This document shows positions 21,701 through 32,483 of a DNA stretch of 64,000 nucleotides, piece by piece. Position 1 is the stretch's first letter. Every line of letters starts with the position of its first letter. The position numbers and the translations under genes are program-made. The notes below the pieces were generated by a model. That model saw only the letters and a program-made list of their open reading frames with translations. It ran no database searches and was not told the DNA's origin. Source of the stretch: Pithys albifrons albifrons. Taxonomy: Eukaryota > Chordata > Aves > Passeriformes > Thamnophilidae. The stretch is from contig NC_092460.1 in the NCBI RefSeq assembly GCF_047495875.1, forward strand, positions 12,266,520 through 12,330,519. Reading direction: 5' to 3'.

Positions 21701-24700
21701 ACTACGCAGACTGCTATTTTCTCTTTAGTCCTCCCTGTGATTGCGGAAATCAATATACAATAGGAATTGTGAGCACTAAAACCAGCATGCAGTGTCATCT
21801 TTTCTTTGTAGTCCATCTACTCTCTGCATGCCATTTTCTGTCCTCACTGAAGGTGAGAAAGGTCAAGTCATGGACTTGAAGATTTGAGAAGTTTTCAAGA
21901 GACATGTGTATTAGCTCTTATCCTGTGAAAAAGCATATTAGCTCTTAACATTTCTTTTGCCAGAAGAGAAATCTGTCCTAAGTATCTTCATTTATGAACT
22001 ACCACATGTTAAGTGAAAAGTCCCTTAATGATGTGGGTAATAAAAAGGAGGCTTGTTCCTGCCTTTAGAATCAAAGCTCAGATGTTTCCCCTGCACTGCT
22101 CTCTCCCTTAAAAGTGAACTCCTCATCAATGTGCATGGCTGAGTTTAGGAAAACATCAAGAGCCAGGTGGCTCTTTCTTTTAAAAACAGCTGTGTTGTGT
22201 TACTGTCCTCAAACAATCCCATTTCAGTAAAGCTAAAAGGAAGAAGAAGAAGAAAGAAGAGAGTGAGAAACTGCCTCAAGTGTCTGAAGAAGTCTATTAT
22301 GATATTGCTGCTGATTTAAAAGACTTATTTGGATCTTCAAAGAGCCAATCAGAGAAACGTGAGGGAATACCCTGGGACAAAGATGATGCAGAAGACTCTG
22401 CCCCACCTGACTATTTGGAACCTGTCTCTGGGAATAACACAGCTCAGGAGCCGAGTGGTTTCAAGTTTTCCTTCTTTGGAGACACAGTGAAGTCAGGTGT
22501 AAAAGAAGGTAAGAGCAGGACAGTGCAATTTCTAGTGAATGGCTCACGTCGGGCACTGTGCAGGACTACGGTGCTTAGAAATTCAGAATCCAGGGCATTT
22601 TCAGAGGCAAAAGTGAGTAATGAGGCAGAATCATTATGATCTTCAGTTACACTTGCCAGGATTGTGGTAGCTCAGCTTGCACCCCAGGAATCTTGAAAGG
22701 GATGTTTTGAGAAAGAACGATTATTTATTTGTTTTTTTTAAACAGTGATGGACGTTGTTGTCATCCCCTACATTTCTCAGACAGGGAAAAAGGTGATATG
22801 CCAAGTCAAAGTTTCACACAACCCAACAAGATTTGAAATCAAAGGTGTGTTAATGGAGTAATGTGAGCAAAAGCAAATCTGGAGTTGACGCCAAGAACAT
22901 TCAAGATTGCTTTATTATTTACTTAATTTTCTTATTGTACCTTTAGAAAATTGAAACTGAATGACCCATGACTATAGGGGATATAAGTGTTACACACTCA
23001 AGATTAAAACATACTGAATTAAGTCAGTCAGTAGGGTAGGAAACAAAACAAACCATGTGAAGTTAAATGAAAGATTTAAAACAAACAAAGCCCCCCACAT
23101 TTTTGTTGACTTCAGAAAGGATTCACTGTTCTGAATGCACTAATAAAGGTTTCAGGATATGAAAGAGACCCCCAGAACAAAGTGAAAAATACCTGAGCAG
23201 AGACGTAGTTCAGAAAGCCCGAGAGGGGGAGGTTTTCATCCTTCTTAAATCTGCTTTTCCAATGTAAGTTCTTCACTGGGAAGTAGGGTTTTTTGCTGGC
23301 AAGTAGAGGAATAATCTGATTTTTTATTTCAATTGTGATAATCTTGCAGAGCCCTACATCCTTGAAACAATAAAACCTGCAAAAGTCACATGGCAAGAAG
23401 ATCCACGTTTCCAGGACAGCAGTTCTGAGGATGGTGATGAGCCAGAGGCATCAGAAATTGAAAAGGATCAAGAAATGCAAGTTGTATTTGTTTTCTGTTT
23501 GGTTGTAGTAATTTGCTGCTGTGAGAATAGCAGCACTCAGGTCCTGGGAAACTGCTGTCTTCATTCCACATCTCTGAGCAACGGAAGTTATCCTGGAAAA
23601 CCATTCCTTGCTGCACAGAGTGTAACAGTGAAACATCCCAACAGCCCATTTGCTTTGACCTTGAGTATAAAAATACAAAAGCTGAGTTTGTGGTTGAACA
23701 CTGGAGAAATTAAGTGGGTAATTTTGGTTCAACCCAAACCAGGTTTGGTTTGGCCAAAAGTCAGAGACATAGTAAATTTTCTTTTATAAAAGGGTCTTTT
23801 TTATAGGAGACCGTATTTGGTTACTGTGGAGGAATGTTCTTCCATGCATTCTGTTTCTCTGAAGCACTACAGCTTTAACTTGCATTAATGGAATTTGACA
23901 GTAACTTTCTTGATGTTAAAGTTTCCTTGTGTTTGTCCAGGTTTCTTTGCTTGCCACAAAGAGAAAGTACAAGATTTTTCTTCTTCTCCAAAGACGATGA
24001 ACGACTGAGAGGTACAACAGAACTTACTCACTGTCACTCCTTTTTTGGTTTCTTTCAAAAGTCTTACTGAAAGTCAGGGAAGAAGTCCTGTCTAGTTATT
24101 TGTTCTGTAACACAGGTGAGAGGTTTAAGGAAAAAAATAAATTGCAAGTTTTCATTCGTATTTGTGGTCTAAATTGAGGTAGAATCCCATGACAAACTGC
24201 TGGTAACAAATACGCTGAACATCTGTCTTGCTTCCATTTTTTTTCAGAGAATTGCCTAATATGTACCTGGCCTTTTAGGGCTTACCAAAAAAAAATCACA
24301 AATGCCTTTCAGGCATATATATCATCATTAATTTTTTCCTCTCCTTCTGGTGTTACTATTCATAGTGTCGAATACTCTTATTAGCCACATATGTCCACAT
24401 CGTTCTTGATTCTAATTAATGTGGATTTTTTTTCTTCTGAATATAGTGAATTTTGTATTTAAAAACAAACAAAACAGCAGCAAAAGGAAACATTCACAGC
24501 CTCGAACAATTCCACAGACCACAACAAGAATTGCTTCTGATATTTTATGCAGTAACTTATCAGGACAGTCTCAAATAATGTTTTTTTCTTGAGACATATG
24601 AGGTAACAGTCATGAACTGTCTTGCTGTGTTCATACAATTAGTGCACTGAAATCTTCCAGCCTGTCTGATTTACAGGCCCTGTTGAAAGTGAGACCTCAG

Positions 24701-25465
24701 TCCTCAGCAGGCATGAATTTTCTTGGGAGATGTGGGGTAATGGTGCTGAGCTCTTAATGAAACAGGTGCAATTTCACTGCAGTTCCTATCTTGGCATATT
24801 AACTGCTGCTGCCTTTTGTTTTCTTTAGTACACAGGGCAGTAGTTCAGAGCATTTCTGTTGGAGCCAATCATGTTGTGGGGGATAAGAGATTATGAATGA
24901 TAGGAAGAATATGAAGGATAGACCTTCTGACTTGATTGCTGTCTTGCTCATGAGTTTTACAAACAGCAGCATTTTCAGAAGTGTTTAAGGAAATCAATTT
25001 GTTCTTTTTTGGGCAGAGGGCCCAAAGTTATTTTGTAGATCAGTTGATCTCAGTGAAGAACAAGATGGTTGGGAAGATAGACGAAGATTATTGATTGAGG
25101 TGAGTATTTAACATCTCTTCTTTGGTAACTGTGGGCATGAGGAGGGAACACGGCTGCTTATTTGCATGAAGAATTAAGTTCAGGACCTCTAGAAAGGCTG
25201 GCAATTTTGTAATTGCCGAGGAACTAAACTTCTGTAGTATACAAGTGTGCATAACATCATGTTATGATGTCCCGTCAGGTAAATTAGTGAATCTCTGTAA
25301 TGTACAGGACCAGTTACTTAAGTGTATGTAAAAATACAGGTGAATTTAGAAACTTGTATTAATCATTATTATTTTATTCATAATTTTATGTTATATTTTA
25401 TATATTTTCAGGAATGCAGGAAGAAGCATAAGGATGCAAAAAGGAAAGTGAAAGCAAAACAATAA
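12701..25465 (+). CDS. NOL8: NOL8, nucleolar protein 8 (unit A copy; +1 frameshift in A11)
   Basis: Exons: 12,701-12,812 (candidate start); 13,240-13,422; 13,588-13,650; 13,947-14,025; 14,339-14,486; 15,611-15,679; 15,988-17,908; 18,180-18,281; 19,719-19,838; 20,154-20,238; 21,090-21,231; 21,538-21,621; 22,228-22,508; 23,350-23,476; 23,941-24,011; 25,017-25,099; 25,412-25,465. All phases agree. The product would be 1,240 residues (human about 1,170) if one A is removed. NOL8 is an RNA-binding nucleolar protein linked to ribosome biogenesis. Visible are an N-terminal RRM ([15 protein letters not shown]), [11 protein letters not shown], an acidic Ser/Glu/Lys-rich middle, [26 protein letters not shown] and a basic [12 protein letters not shown]-terminus. 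As written, the A11 tract at 17,131 shifts frame and stops at 17,152, giving about 606 residues without the conserved C-terminal half. The start exon is the least certain part; it was chosen because its phase fits and no in-frame ATG precedes the RRM in the next exon. Confidence 0.88.
14592..14871 (+). mobile_element. CR1 LINE 3' fragment
   Basis: It is recognisable by GGGCTGCCCAGAGAGGG, CCATCCCTGGAGG, GTTGGACTTGATGATCTCAG and AGGTCTTTTCCAACCC, and by the short tail attctatgattctgtgattcttt. These are the hallmarks of the 3' end of avian CR1 retroposons. It is 5'-truncated and lies in a NOL8 intron. It is also present at 55,266-55,545, so it predates the 40.68-kb duplication. Confidence 0.93.
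15680..15987 (+). other. NOL8: U12-type AT-AC intron of NOL8
   Basis: The intron begins ATATCCTTT, the exact minor-spliceosome donor, and ends in AC. A perfect TTCCTTAAC branch-site word lies at 15,969-15,977, 11-12 bases from the acceptor, which is the optimal distance. Splicing joins AAT AAA to GTT GTG AAA in frame, recreating the conserved ...[10 protein letters not shown] segment. No GT donor exists nearby. A simple reading frame extends into this intron from 15,880 and should not be taken as coding. Confidence 0.93.
17131..17141 (+). other. NOL8: A11 homopolymer causing a +1 frameshift in NOL8
   Basis: The large exon is 1,921 bases, although both its borders are phase 0. With ten As it would be 1,920 and the frame continues as [14 protein letters not shown]. 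With eleven it ends at the TGA 17,152-17,154. Unit B has the same eleven As (57,805-57,815). It could be a true lesion, a site of polymerase slippage, or a homopolymer base-calling error. Confidence 0.85.
23477..23940 (+). other. NOL8: GC-AG intron of NOL8
   Basis: The donor is gaaat|GCAAGT, the preferred extended match for GC donors. It is the only choice that brings the upstream exon (127 bases, ending phase 2) into frame with the next exon, whose [11 protein letters not shown] frame needs phase 2. The apparent GT donor four bases downstream would give the wrong phase. The same sequence is kept in the truncated NOL8 copy (donor at 38,373). Confidence 0.82.
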
Positions 25466-26179
25466 ATATTTCTTATTTTACTGATCAGAAATGTTTCATA
25501 TTTCTTCTTTGAAGAAGCTGCCAAACAATGTTACTTTCAAAACCCTTTCAAAAATCTAACAGGAAAGAATATTGGCCAAAACTGCTAAGACTTTGTTTCT
25601 AAATAGGGACATGTTTATTTTCAGTTTGATGTTTGTTCCATGTTTTGGGGTTTTGTATGTATGTATATACATATAGAAATACATATATACATATGGTTTA
25701 AATGTGACGTGCTGCTTTGTTCGATTTCTGGTAATTATATCATATAATGAAGATCTTCTGCTGTGTCCTCTGGCTCCACTGCTGAAGGCTGAGAAAGAAC
25801 AGATACCTCTTTCTCTGTAAGATTATATAACTTGTATTCTGCCTAACATAATAGAGAGCATATTTTAGATTGATTTACAAATATTTGGACTGTGTTATTT
25901 CTAGGGTGAAAGTTTCCCAGAAGTTAATGAAAATACATACATAATAGACATATATATATACCCATCTATATATGCGTATGTGCATAAATATGTATGTATA
26001 TTTACATGCATATATAACAGGTTTATGAAATGAATAATTTGTATTTGTTCACAGAGCTGAATTTTTACTTTTTTACTGAGTTTTTATATTTATAAATACA
26101 GGGGACAGATGTTGCTGGTGTTGTATGCTTGGTATGAAATGAATATCTATTCCTGTATGTTATGTCCACTTAGACCTGT
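25466..26179 (+). other. NOL8 3' flank with AT-rich microsatellites
   Basis: An AATAAA overlaps the NOL8 stop codon (25,461-25,466). Imperfect atgt/atac repeats occur near 25,650-25,700 and 25,930-26,015. The stretch from about 25,910 (gaaagtttcccagaag) reappears at 40,325 directly after a truncated last exon, which marks a deletion joint in the second NOL8 copy. No other gene was seen. Confidence 0.6.
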
Positions 26180-26335
26180 GCTGCAGAGGCTCTGCCAAGG
26201 CCATCCTGGGCACCTGCTGCCAGGCCCTGCCTGGCCCCAGCCCAGGGACACCCGAGTGCTTTGCCTTTTGCCTGTGTCCAGAGCAGTAGAACTGTCACAT
26301 TCCCAGCTGTCTCTCAGGCTGGACCAAGCACTGGA
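26180..26335 (-). pseudogene. Inverted PHF7-like exon 8 fragment
   Basis: The minus strand reads a decayed version of PHF7L exon 8 (SWEC-like segment, then CTGGACACAGG) followed by intron 8 sequence. It is shorter and more diverged than the inverted fragment at 335-655 but occupies the equivalent place ahead of PHF7L copy 2, so the inverted piece belonged to the ancestral module. Confidence 0.65.
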
Positions 26336-26512
26336 CTAAGGTAGTGCAAGTAAGATTCAGCCTCTATTGCAAATAAATCAAGGTAAAGTGACTCATTTGA
26401 AACAGCAGGAAAGTAACTGTTGATACATCTGTCAAATCAGTAACTTCTATATCAAATTTTCACCTCAAACAAGTAATTTTAAGAGATTATAATGTGTTTA
26501 AATTTGTACGTG
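26336..26512. other. No feature recognised
   Basis: AT-rich sequence between the inverted PHF7L fragment and the 5S-derived insertion. Nothing was identified. Confidence 0.5.
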
Positions 26513-26815
26513 TGGCTGGGCTTCACCAATGAAGATTTGGGAAGGGCTCTCCTCATGTGGGTGTGCCCTTCCAGCCTGCACAGTGGATTTTTTTGGGGAG
26601 GCACAGGGTGCGCAGAACTGGCCCCACCGTTTAAGTCCTAAGGATCATCTGCCATGGCCGAGCAAGCTTGGACTGTGACCGTGAAGTCCTCAGGACTACA
26701 ACCTACAGCCCCTGATGTTCCCAGGAGGTCTCCCATCCAAGTACTAACCAGGACTGACCCTGCTGAGCTTCCGAGATCTGATGGGATTGGATGTTAGGGT
26801 GGAATTTAACTGCCC
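26513..26815 (-). mobile_element. 5S-rRNA-derived retroposon or pseudogene
   Basis: On the minus strand, 26,702-26,802 is clearly related to 5S ribosomal RNA. It contains GATCTCGGAAGCTCAGCAGG (box A region), GGTTAGTACTTGGATGGGAG and a box C-like TGGGAGACCTCCTGG. The first part of 5S is missing. About 190 bases of other sequence follow downstream on the same strand, giving a composite SINE-like structure. It is absent from the equivalent place in PHF7L copies 1 and 3. It could be a 5S pseudogene embedded in other DNA instead. Confidence 0.7.
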
Positions 26816-26899
26816 TCCTGTTTAAACATAGTATTAATAACTGTCCTCACAGCTTTGAATTTAAGGTGGGGGCAAATTATGCTTTCTATTATTGTTGAC

Positions 26900-27344
26900 A
26901 TAAGACCTGCCTCGGAACCTCGGCTGCCGAGGGGAGGTGTCACAGTGGGTGGTGGGGGCTGAGGCCAATCCCGCCCATATTCCAGGTGCACGCTGCTGAT
27001 GTCACAGTGGCCACTGTGACCTATGGGGCCAAGGGTACAAAAGGGAACTCTGGGCTCAGGCCCTGTGTCAGTGTTACCTGACAACGCGAGGAGAAGGAAG
27101 AGGAGGATAGAGCTGCCCAGGGAGAGCCTCACAGTTTCAGGCTCTCAGCCTGTGCTGCAACGTCGTCCACCTCGCACTTCTCAGAATCAGCAAAGGAGCA
27201 TCTCAAGGTGACTGTGGTGTTCCTTGACTGGACAAGAGAAGGGGGAGAGGGGCAGAAGCCTCTCTCATATTTCAGAGCCAGCGGAGAAGAGTCTGGAGCA
27301 GACCTCAGTGTTCCAGTGTCAGGGTCTGACCGCTGAGACGCACC
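26900..27344 (+). promoter_or_regulatory. PHF7: PHF7L copy 2 upstream region, probable promoter and leader
   Basis: This region is conserved with the sequence upstream of PHF7L copies 1 and 3. It has a CRE-like TGATGTCA near 26,997 and a TATA-like gtacaaaa near 27,046, followed by the conserved leader ending cgcaccATG. Assignment as promoter rests on position and conservation between copies only. Confidence 0.4.
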
Positions 27345-30300
27345 ATGTCAGACAGGACAGAGGAAGCCCCCGGAGTGAGTGACCCAGGTGAGACCAAAGT
27401 GCCCCTCCCACAGCCGGGCAGAGGGGCTGTCCAGGATGGCCAGTGCAGGGCTGGAAGTGGTGGCAGGGGAGGCAGGAGCCATCCAGCCATCTCGGGGCTG
27501 GGGCCCTCCTTTGCTCAGCAAGCCGGGCCCAGCTGGGGCAGGAGGCACCTGCTGGGACACCTGTGCCCACAATGGCCCATCCTCTCCAAGGCCTCCAGCC
27601 CTGTCCTTCATCCAGGCAGTCACAGAGCAGTCACAGAGCAGCCCTTGGGGTCAATCCCACAGGGATGCTGTCCCCAGCCCCGCAGAGGTGCCATTCCTGG
27701 TGCCATTGACTCTCTCCCTTTCAGCATGCCTGCTGTGTAAACGATCAGAGGCTGACCCGGACATCTGTGGGAAAAAACTTGAGAGATGTGGGCTCTGTGC
27801 CCACATGTTCTGCCTGGTGAGTTGCTCTCTGGGTTCCCTCCAGCTTTCCAACACGCAGTCCCTGCCACTCTGTCCTTACGAGCGCATCGTCTTTCCTGCA
27901 GTTTTTTGCCACTCTCCTTCATCAGCAAGGGAATGAGCGGGTAGGATTCCTGGGCTTTCTCCCAAAGGATATCCTACTGGCTGTCCACCGGCTGGCACAG
28001 AAGGTGAGAGCCTGACATGAGCGGGGAGATTTGTACCAGGCGAGGTTTGCTGGAGCTTAGCCCAGACCCCAAGAAAGGAAGACCTGCCCTTGCCAACAGC
28101 TCTGGGACCAGGAGGAGACCCCAGGGCTGCTGCTGATGGGGCTGTTGTGCTCTTTCCAGCGCTGCTTCATCTGTGGCCAGAGCGGGGCCACCATCACCTG
28201 CTGTGAAATGGAGTGTGACCTGAGCTTCCACCTGCCCTGTGCCAAGGAGGCTGGCTGTGTCACCCAGTACATTACACCGTACAGGTACCTCCTTCCCCCT
28301 CCTCTCCACCACCAGGGAGGAGCCCAGCACTTCTCACCCCACCCATCTCTTGTGTCCCCAGCTCCTACTGCCCTGCACACAGACCACAGCAGGCAGTGGA
28401 GGCGACTCTCGAGCCAGGCACCCAATGCCTCATCTGCATGGAGCCTGTGGAGGACAGAAAGACTTTCAAGACCATGGTGTGCCCAGAGTGCAAAAGCACC
28501 TGGTTCCACAGGGACTGCATCCAAGTAGGAGTAGTTTCCTCACACCCAGGGGAACAGCAGGGGCTCAGCAGCACCAGGGCCTCACTCAGCGCTGCTTGTT
28601 TCTCCTGCAGGGACAGGCTCTGTCTGCAGGTATTTTAGCCTTCCAGTGCCCCCTCTGCAGAGGCCATCGGGAATTTCTCATGGATATGTTCAATGTGGGG
28701 ATCCGAATCCCCTTCAGGTTGGTGTCCTTCTGCCTGGCTCACAACACAGGAGGCTGCAAGTCTTGGCCCTGCACTGCTTTGGGAGGGCCACGTTCAGCTT
28801 CTCACAGGAGTTGGAAATGGCACAGTGGAAAGGGCAGGGACTCACCTGCCAGATGCCAGGGCAGGCGGAGCTCATCAGTTTTCCTTTTCCCTGTCAGAAA
28901 GCCATTATGGGAGGAAGGCAATGCATTCAGGGACCTGGGAGTGAGGCACCACCAGTGCAATGCCAGAGAGTGTCTTTATCCAGGAGGCAGAGAGGAGGCA
29001 GAGGAAGAGGGGTAAGTTGCCAGAGGGGGGCCGTGGGGGGCTCTGCAGAGGATCTGTGCCTTGGCAAGGGCTGAAAGCAGAAGGAGCCTGAAGGAGAGCT
29101 TGGCCAGATATCCCATGCTTTTGACACTTTGTCCTCACGGCCATCAATCTTTTTGCTTCCCCAGGCCCTGGGAAATGCTCCTGTGCAGCTCCTGTGCTGC
29201 CGAGGGTACCCACAAACGCTGCTCCAGCCTGACAGACAGCACAACCAGCTGGGAATGTGGCAGTTGTGCTCCTCTGGACACAGGTAAGAGACAAAGCACA
29301 CAGGTGCCCCTGGGCTGGGGCCATGCAGGGCCTGGCATCAGGTGGCCAGGATGGCTTGGCAGAGCCTGTCTGCTCCAGGAGGGCTGGGGGCACTGCTCTG
29401 GCCCAGCCTGCCTTGGGCCTGGGGAGCCCTTGACCTTCCCACTTCCCCTTACAGCCCCCGGGAATGAGTCAGAGCTGGACATCCCTGACCTGGGCACACA
29501 GGACAGCAGCTCCTCCACCAGTCCTGGGCCTGACCTCACACAAAATGGCTCCTGCCAGCAAGGTCAGGCCCCAGATCCACAGGGCCAGCGCAGAACTCTG
29601 CGTGACAGAACCCATGTGCCAACACCAAGTGCTGGGCAGCGCCAGCCCAGGCAGAGACAATCGGGGACATCCTGCAGGCAAAACTGCTCCCGCCTGCAAC
29701 ATCGGACCCCAGATCCACCTATCGGGTCCACAAGTCCCCATGACAGGAGCCGCGTGAGACCATCAGGTATTGCGAGTCGCACACGTAGCCAGGAAGAAAC
29801 AGGGACATCGCGCAGGCAAAACTGCTCCCGCCTGCAACGGCAGACGCCAGATCGACCTGGTGGGTCCAGAGGTCGTTGTGACAGAAGATGTGTGAGACCA
29901 CTAAGTTCTGGGAGTAGCAGCTCCAGTCAGGAAGAAACAGAGGCATCCCACAGGGGAAAACGTGCCCACCTGCAATGGCAGACCCCAGATCGATCTCGCA
30001 GGTCCAGAAGTCGACGTGACAGAAGGCGTGCGAGATCACCAAGTGCTGGGAGTCGCGGCTCCAGTGAGGAAGTGACAGAGACATCCCGCAGGGGAAAACG
30101 TCCCGGCCAGCAACGGCAGACCCCAGATCGATCTCGCAGGTCCAGAAGTCGACGTGACAGAAGGCGTGCGAGATCACCAAGTGCTGGGAGTCGCGGCTCC
30201 AGTGAGGAAGTGACAGAGACATCCCGCAGGGGAAAACGTCCCCGCCAGCAACGGCAGACCCCAGATCGATCTCGCAGGTCCAGAAGTCGACGTGACAGAA

Positions 30301-32330
30301 GGCGTGCGAGATCACCAAGTGCTGGGAGTCGCGGCTCCAGTGAGGAAGTGACAGAGACATCCCGCAGGGGAAAACGTCCCGGCCAGCAACGGCAGACCCC
30401 AGATCGATCTCGCAGGTCCAGAAGTCGACGTGACAGAAGGCGTGCGAGATCACCAAGTGCTGGGAGTCGCGGCTCCAGTGAGGAAGTGACAGAGACATCC
30501 CGCAGGGGAAAACGTCCCGGCCAGCAACGGCAGACCCCAGATCGATCTCGCAGGTCCAGAAGTCGACGTGAAAGAAGGCGTGCGAGATCACCAAGTGCTG
30601 GGAGTCGCGGCTCCAGTGAGGAAGCGACAGAGACATCCCGCAGGGGAAAACGTCCCGGCCAGCAACGGCAGACCCCAGATCGATCTCGCAGGTCCAGAAG
30701 TCGACGTGACAGAAGGCGTGCGAGATCACCAAGTGCTGGGAGTCGCGGCTCCAGTGAGGAAGTGACAGAGACATCCCGCAGGGGAAAACGTCCCGGCCAG
30801 CAACGGCAGACCCCAGATCGATCTCGCAGGTCCAGAAGTCGACGTGACAGAAGGCGTGCGAGATCACCAAGTGCTGGGAGTCGCGGCTCCAGTGAGGAAG
30901 TGACAGAGACATCCCGCAGGGGAAAACGTCCCGGCCAGCAACGGCAGACCCCAGATCGATCTCGCAGGTCCAGAAGTCGACGTGACAGAAGGCGTGCGAG
31001 ATCACCAAGTGCTGGGAGTCGCGGCTCCAGTGAGGAAGTGACAGAGACATCCCGCAGGGGAAAACGTCCCGGCCAGCAACGGCAGACCCCAGATCGATCT
31101 CGCAGGTCCAGAAGTCGACGTGAAAGAAGGCGTGCGAGATCACCAAGTGCTGGGAGTCGCGGCTCCAGTGAGGAAGTGACAGAGACATCCCGCAGGGGAA
31201 AACGTCCCGGCCAGCAACGGCAGACCCCAGATCGATCTCGCAGGTCCAGAAGTCGACGTGAAAGAAGGCGTGCGAGATCACCAAGTGCTGGGAGTCGCGG
31301 CTCCAGTGAGGAAGTGACAGAGACATCCCGCAGGGGAAAACGTCCCGGCCAGCAACGGCAGACCCCAGATCGATCTCGCAGGTCCAGAAGTCGACGTGAC
31401 AGAAGGCGTGCGAGATCACCAAGTGCTGGGAGTCGCGGCTCCAGTGAGGAAGTGACAGAGACATCCCGCAGGGGAAAACGTCCCGGCCAGCAACGGCAGA
31501 CCCCAGATCGATCTCGCAGGTCCAGAAGTCGACGTGACAGAAGGCGTGCGAGATCACCAAGTGCTGGGAGTCGCGGCTCCAGTGAGGAAGTGACAGAGAC
31601 ATCCCGCAGGGGAAAACGTCCCCGCCAGCAACGGCAGACCCCAGATCGATCTCGCAGGTCCAGAAGTCGACGTGACAGAAGGCGTGCGAGATCACCAAGT
31701 GCTGGGAGTCGCGGCTCCAGTGAGGAAGTGACAGAGACATCCCGCAGGGGAAAACGTCCCCGCCAGCAACGGCAGACCCCAGATCGATCTCGCAGGTCCA
31801 GAAGTCGACGTGACAGAAAGCGTGCGAGATCACCAAGTGCTGGGAGTCGCGACTCCAGTGATGAAGTGACAGAGACATCCCGCAGGGGAAAACGTCCCCG
31901 CCAGCAACGGCAGACCCCAGATCGATCTCGCAGGTCCAGAAGTCGACGTGACAGAAAGCGTGCGAGATCACCAAGTGCTGGGAGTCGCGGCTCCAGTGAG
32001 GAAGTGACAGAGACATCCCGCAGGGGAAAACGTCCCCGCCTGCGACATCAGACCGCGGATCCATCCAGCCGGTCAAGAAGTCGTCATGACAGAAGCTTTG
32101 TAAGACGACCAAGTACTGGGAGCTGCAGGTCCCGCCAGGAATCGTCAGGGGGATCCCGCAGGCAAAACCGCTCCCTCCAACGTCAAAACTCAGATTCATC
32201 CAGCCTATCCAGAAGGCCCCACCCCAGAAGCTGCCCGCCTGCACCGAGTGCTGGGAGGCGAAACCGAAGGGAGAACACGTTGGGAACATCCCGCAGGCGA
32301 CACCACTCCCGCCAGCAGGGTCGTTCCTGA
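27345..32330 (+). CDS. PHF7: PHF7-like zinc-finger protein with expanded Arg/Ser repeat tail (intact)
   Basis: Nine exons: 27,345-27,387; 27,725-27,816; 27,902-28,003; 28,160-28,284; 28,362-28,524; 28,611-28,717; 28,898-29,011; 29,165-29,283; 29,455-32,330. All GT-AG sites and phases fit, giving 1,246 residues; human PHF7 is about 380. Residues 15-45 form the zinc knuckle (C16, C19, H41, C44) and 81-127 the extended PHD (CFIC, CC, C, FHLPC, YCPAH). Residues 143-210 form a RING-like finger (CLIC, CPEC, FHRDC, CPLC) ending GIRIPFR. Residues 211-288 hold a last PHD-like finger (CNARECLY, LLCSSCAAEGTH, WECGSC). Family knowledge: PHF7 proteins bind histone H3 and ubiquitinate histones in the male germ line. 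The last exon adds about 950 residues of Arg/Ser repeats, likely disordered and nuclear. It is the only PHF7L copy here without a lesion. Confidence 0.88.
29521..32330 (+). repeat. 138-bp coding tandem array (46-residue Arg/Ser repeat) in PHF7L copy 2
   Basis: The GACAGAGACATCCCGCAGG word starts at 30,073 and recurs every 138 bases to 32,005. Degenerate units in the same register lie at 29,659, 29,797, 29,935, 32,143 and 32,281. The core 46-residue unit contains TSRRGKRPGQQRQTPDRS and SRRSRSRRDRRRARSPSAGS. Central units are almost identical, with alternates G/R, D/E and R/K at fixed sites, which suggests recent unequal exchange or conversion. Because 138 is divisible by three, the frame stays open, and the antisense strand is open too. 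Copies 1 and 3 have only about three units in this exon. Confidence 0.95.
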
Positions 32331-32483
32331 AATCCATGCAGCCAGTCAAGACGTTGCCCTGGTTCCCGAAATCCACGCAGCCAGTCAAGACCTTGCCCTG
32401 ACAGAAGACGTGAGAACACAAAGTGACAGGAGTTGTGCTCACCAGTGGGACGGTGAGACAGGGACTCACCACTGGCAGGCACC
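32331..32483 (+). repeat. Degenerate tail of the Arg/Ser array with a short direct repeat
   Basis: After the stop codon, gaaatccaYgcagccagtc followed by aagacSttgccctg occurs twice in a row (from about 32,330 and 32,366). The following sequence still resembles array units (ccctgacagaagacgtgag). It is the decayed end of the repeat array and leads into the next PHF7L fragment. Confidence 0.6.

Noticed and set aside
29521..32330. CRISPR-like regular array
   Set aside because: Contiguous 138-bp units without spacers, coding in frame, in a vertebrate gene.
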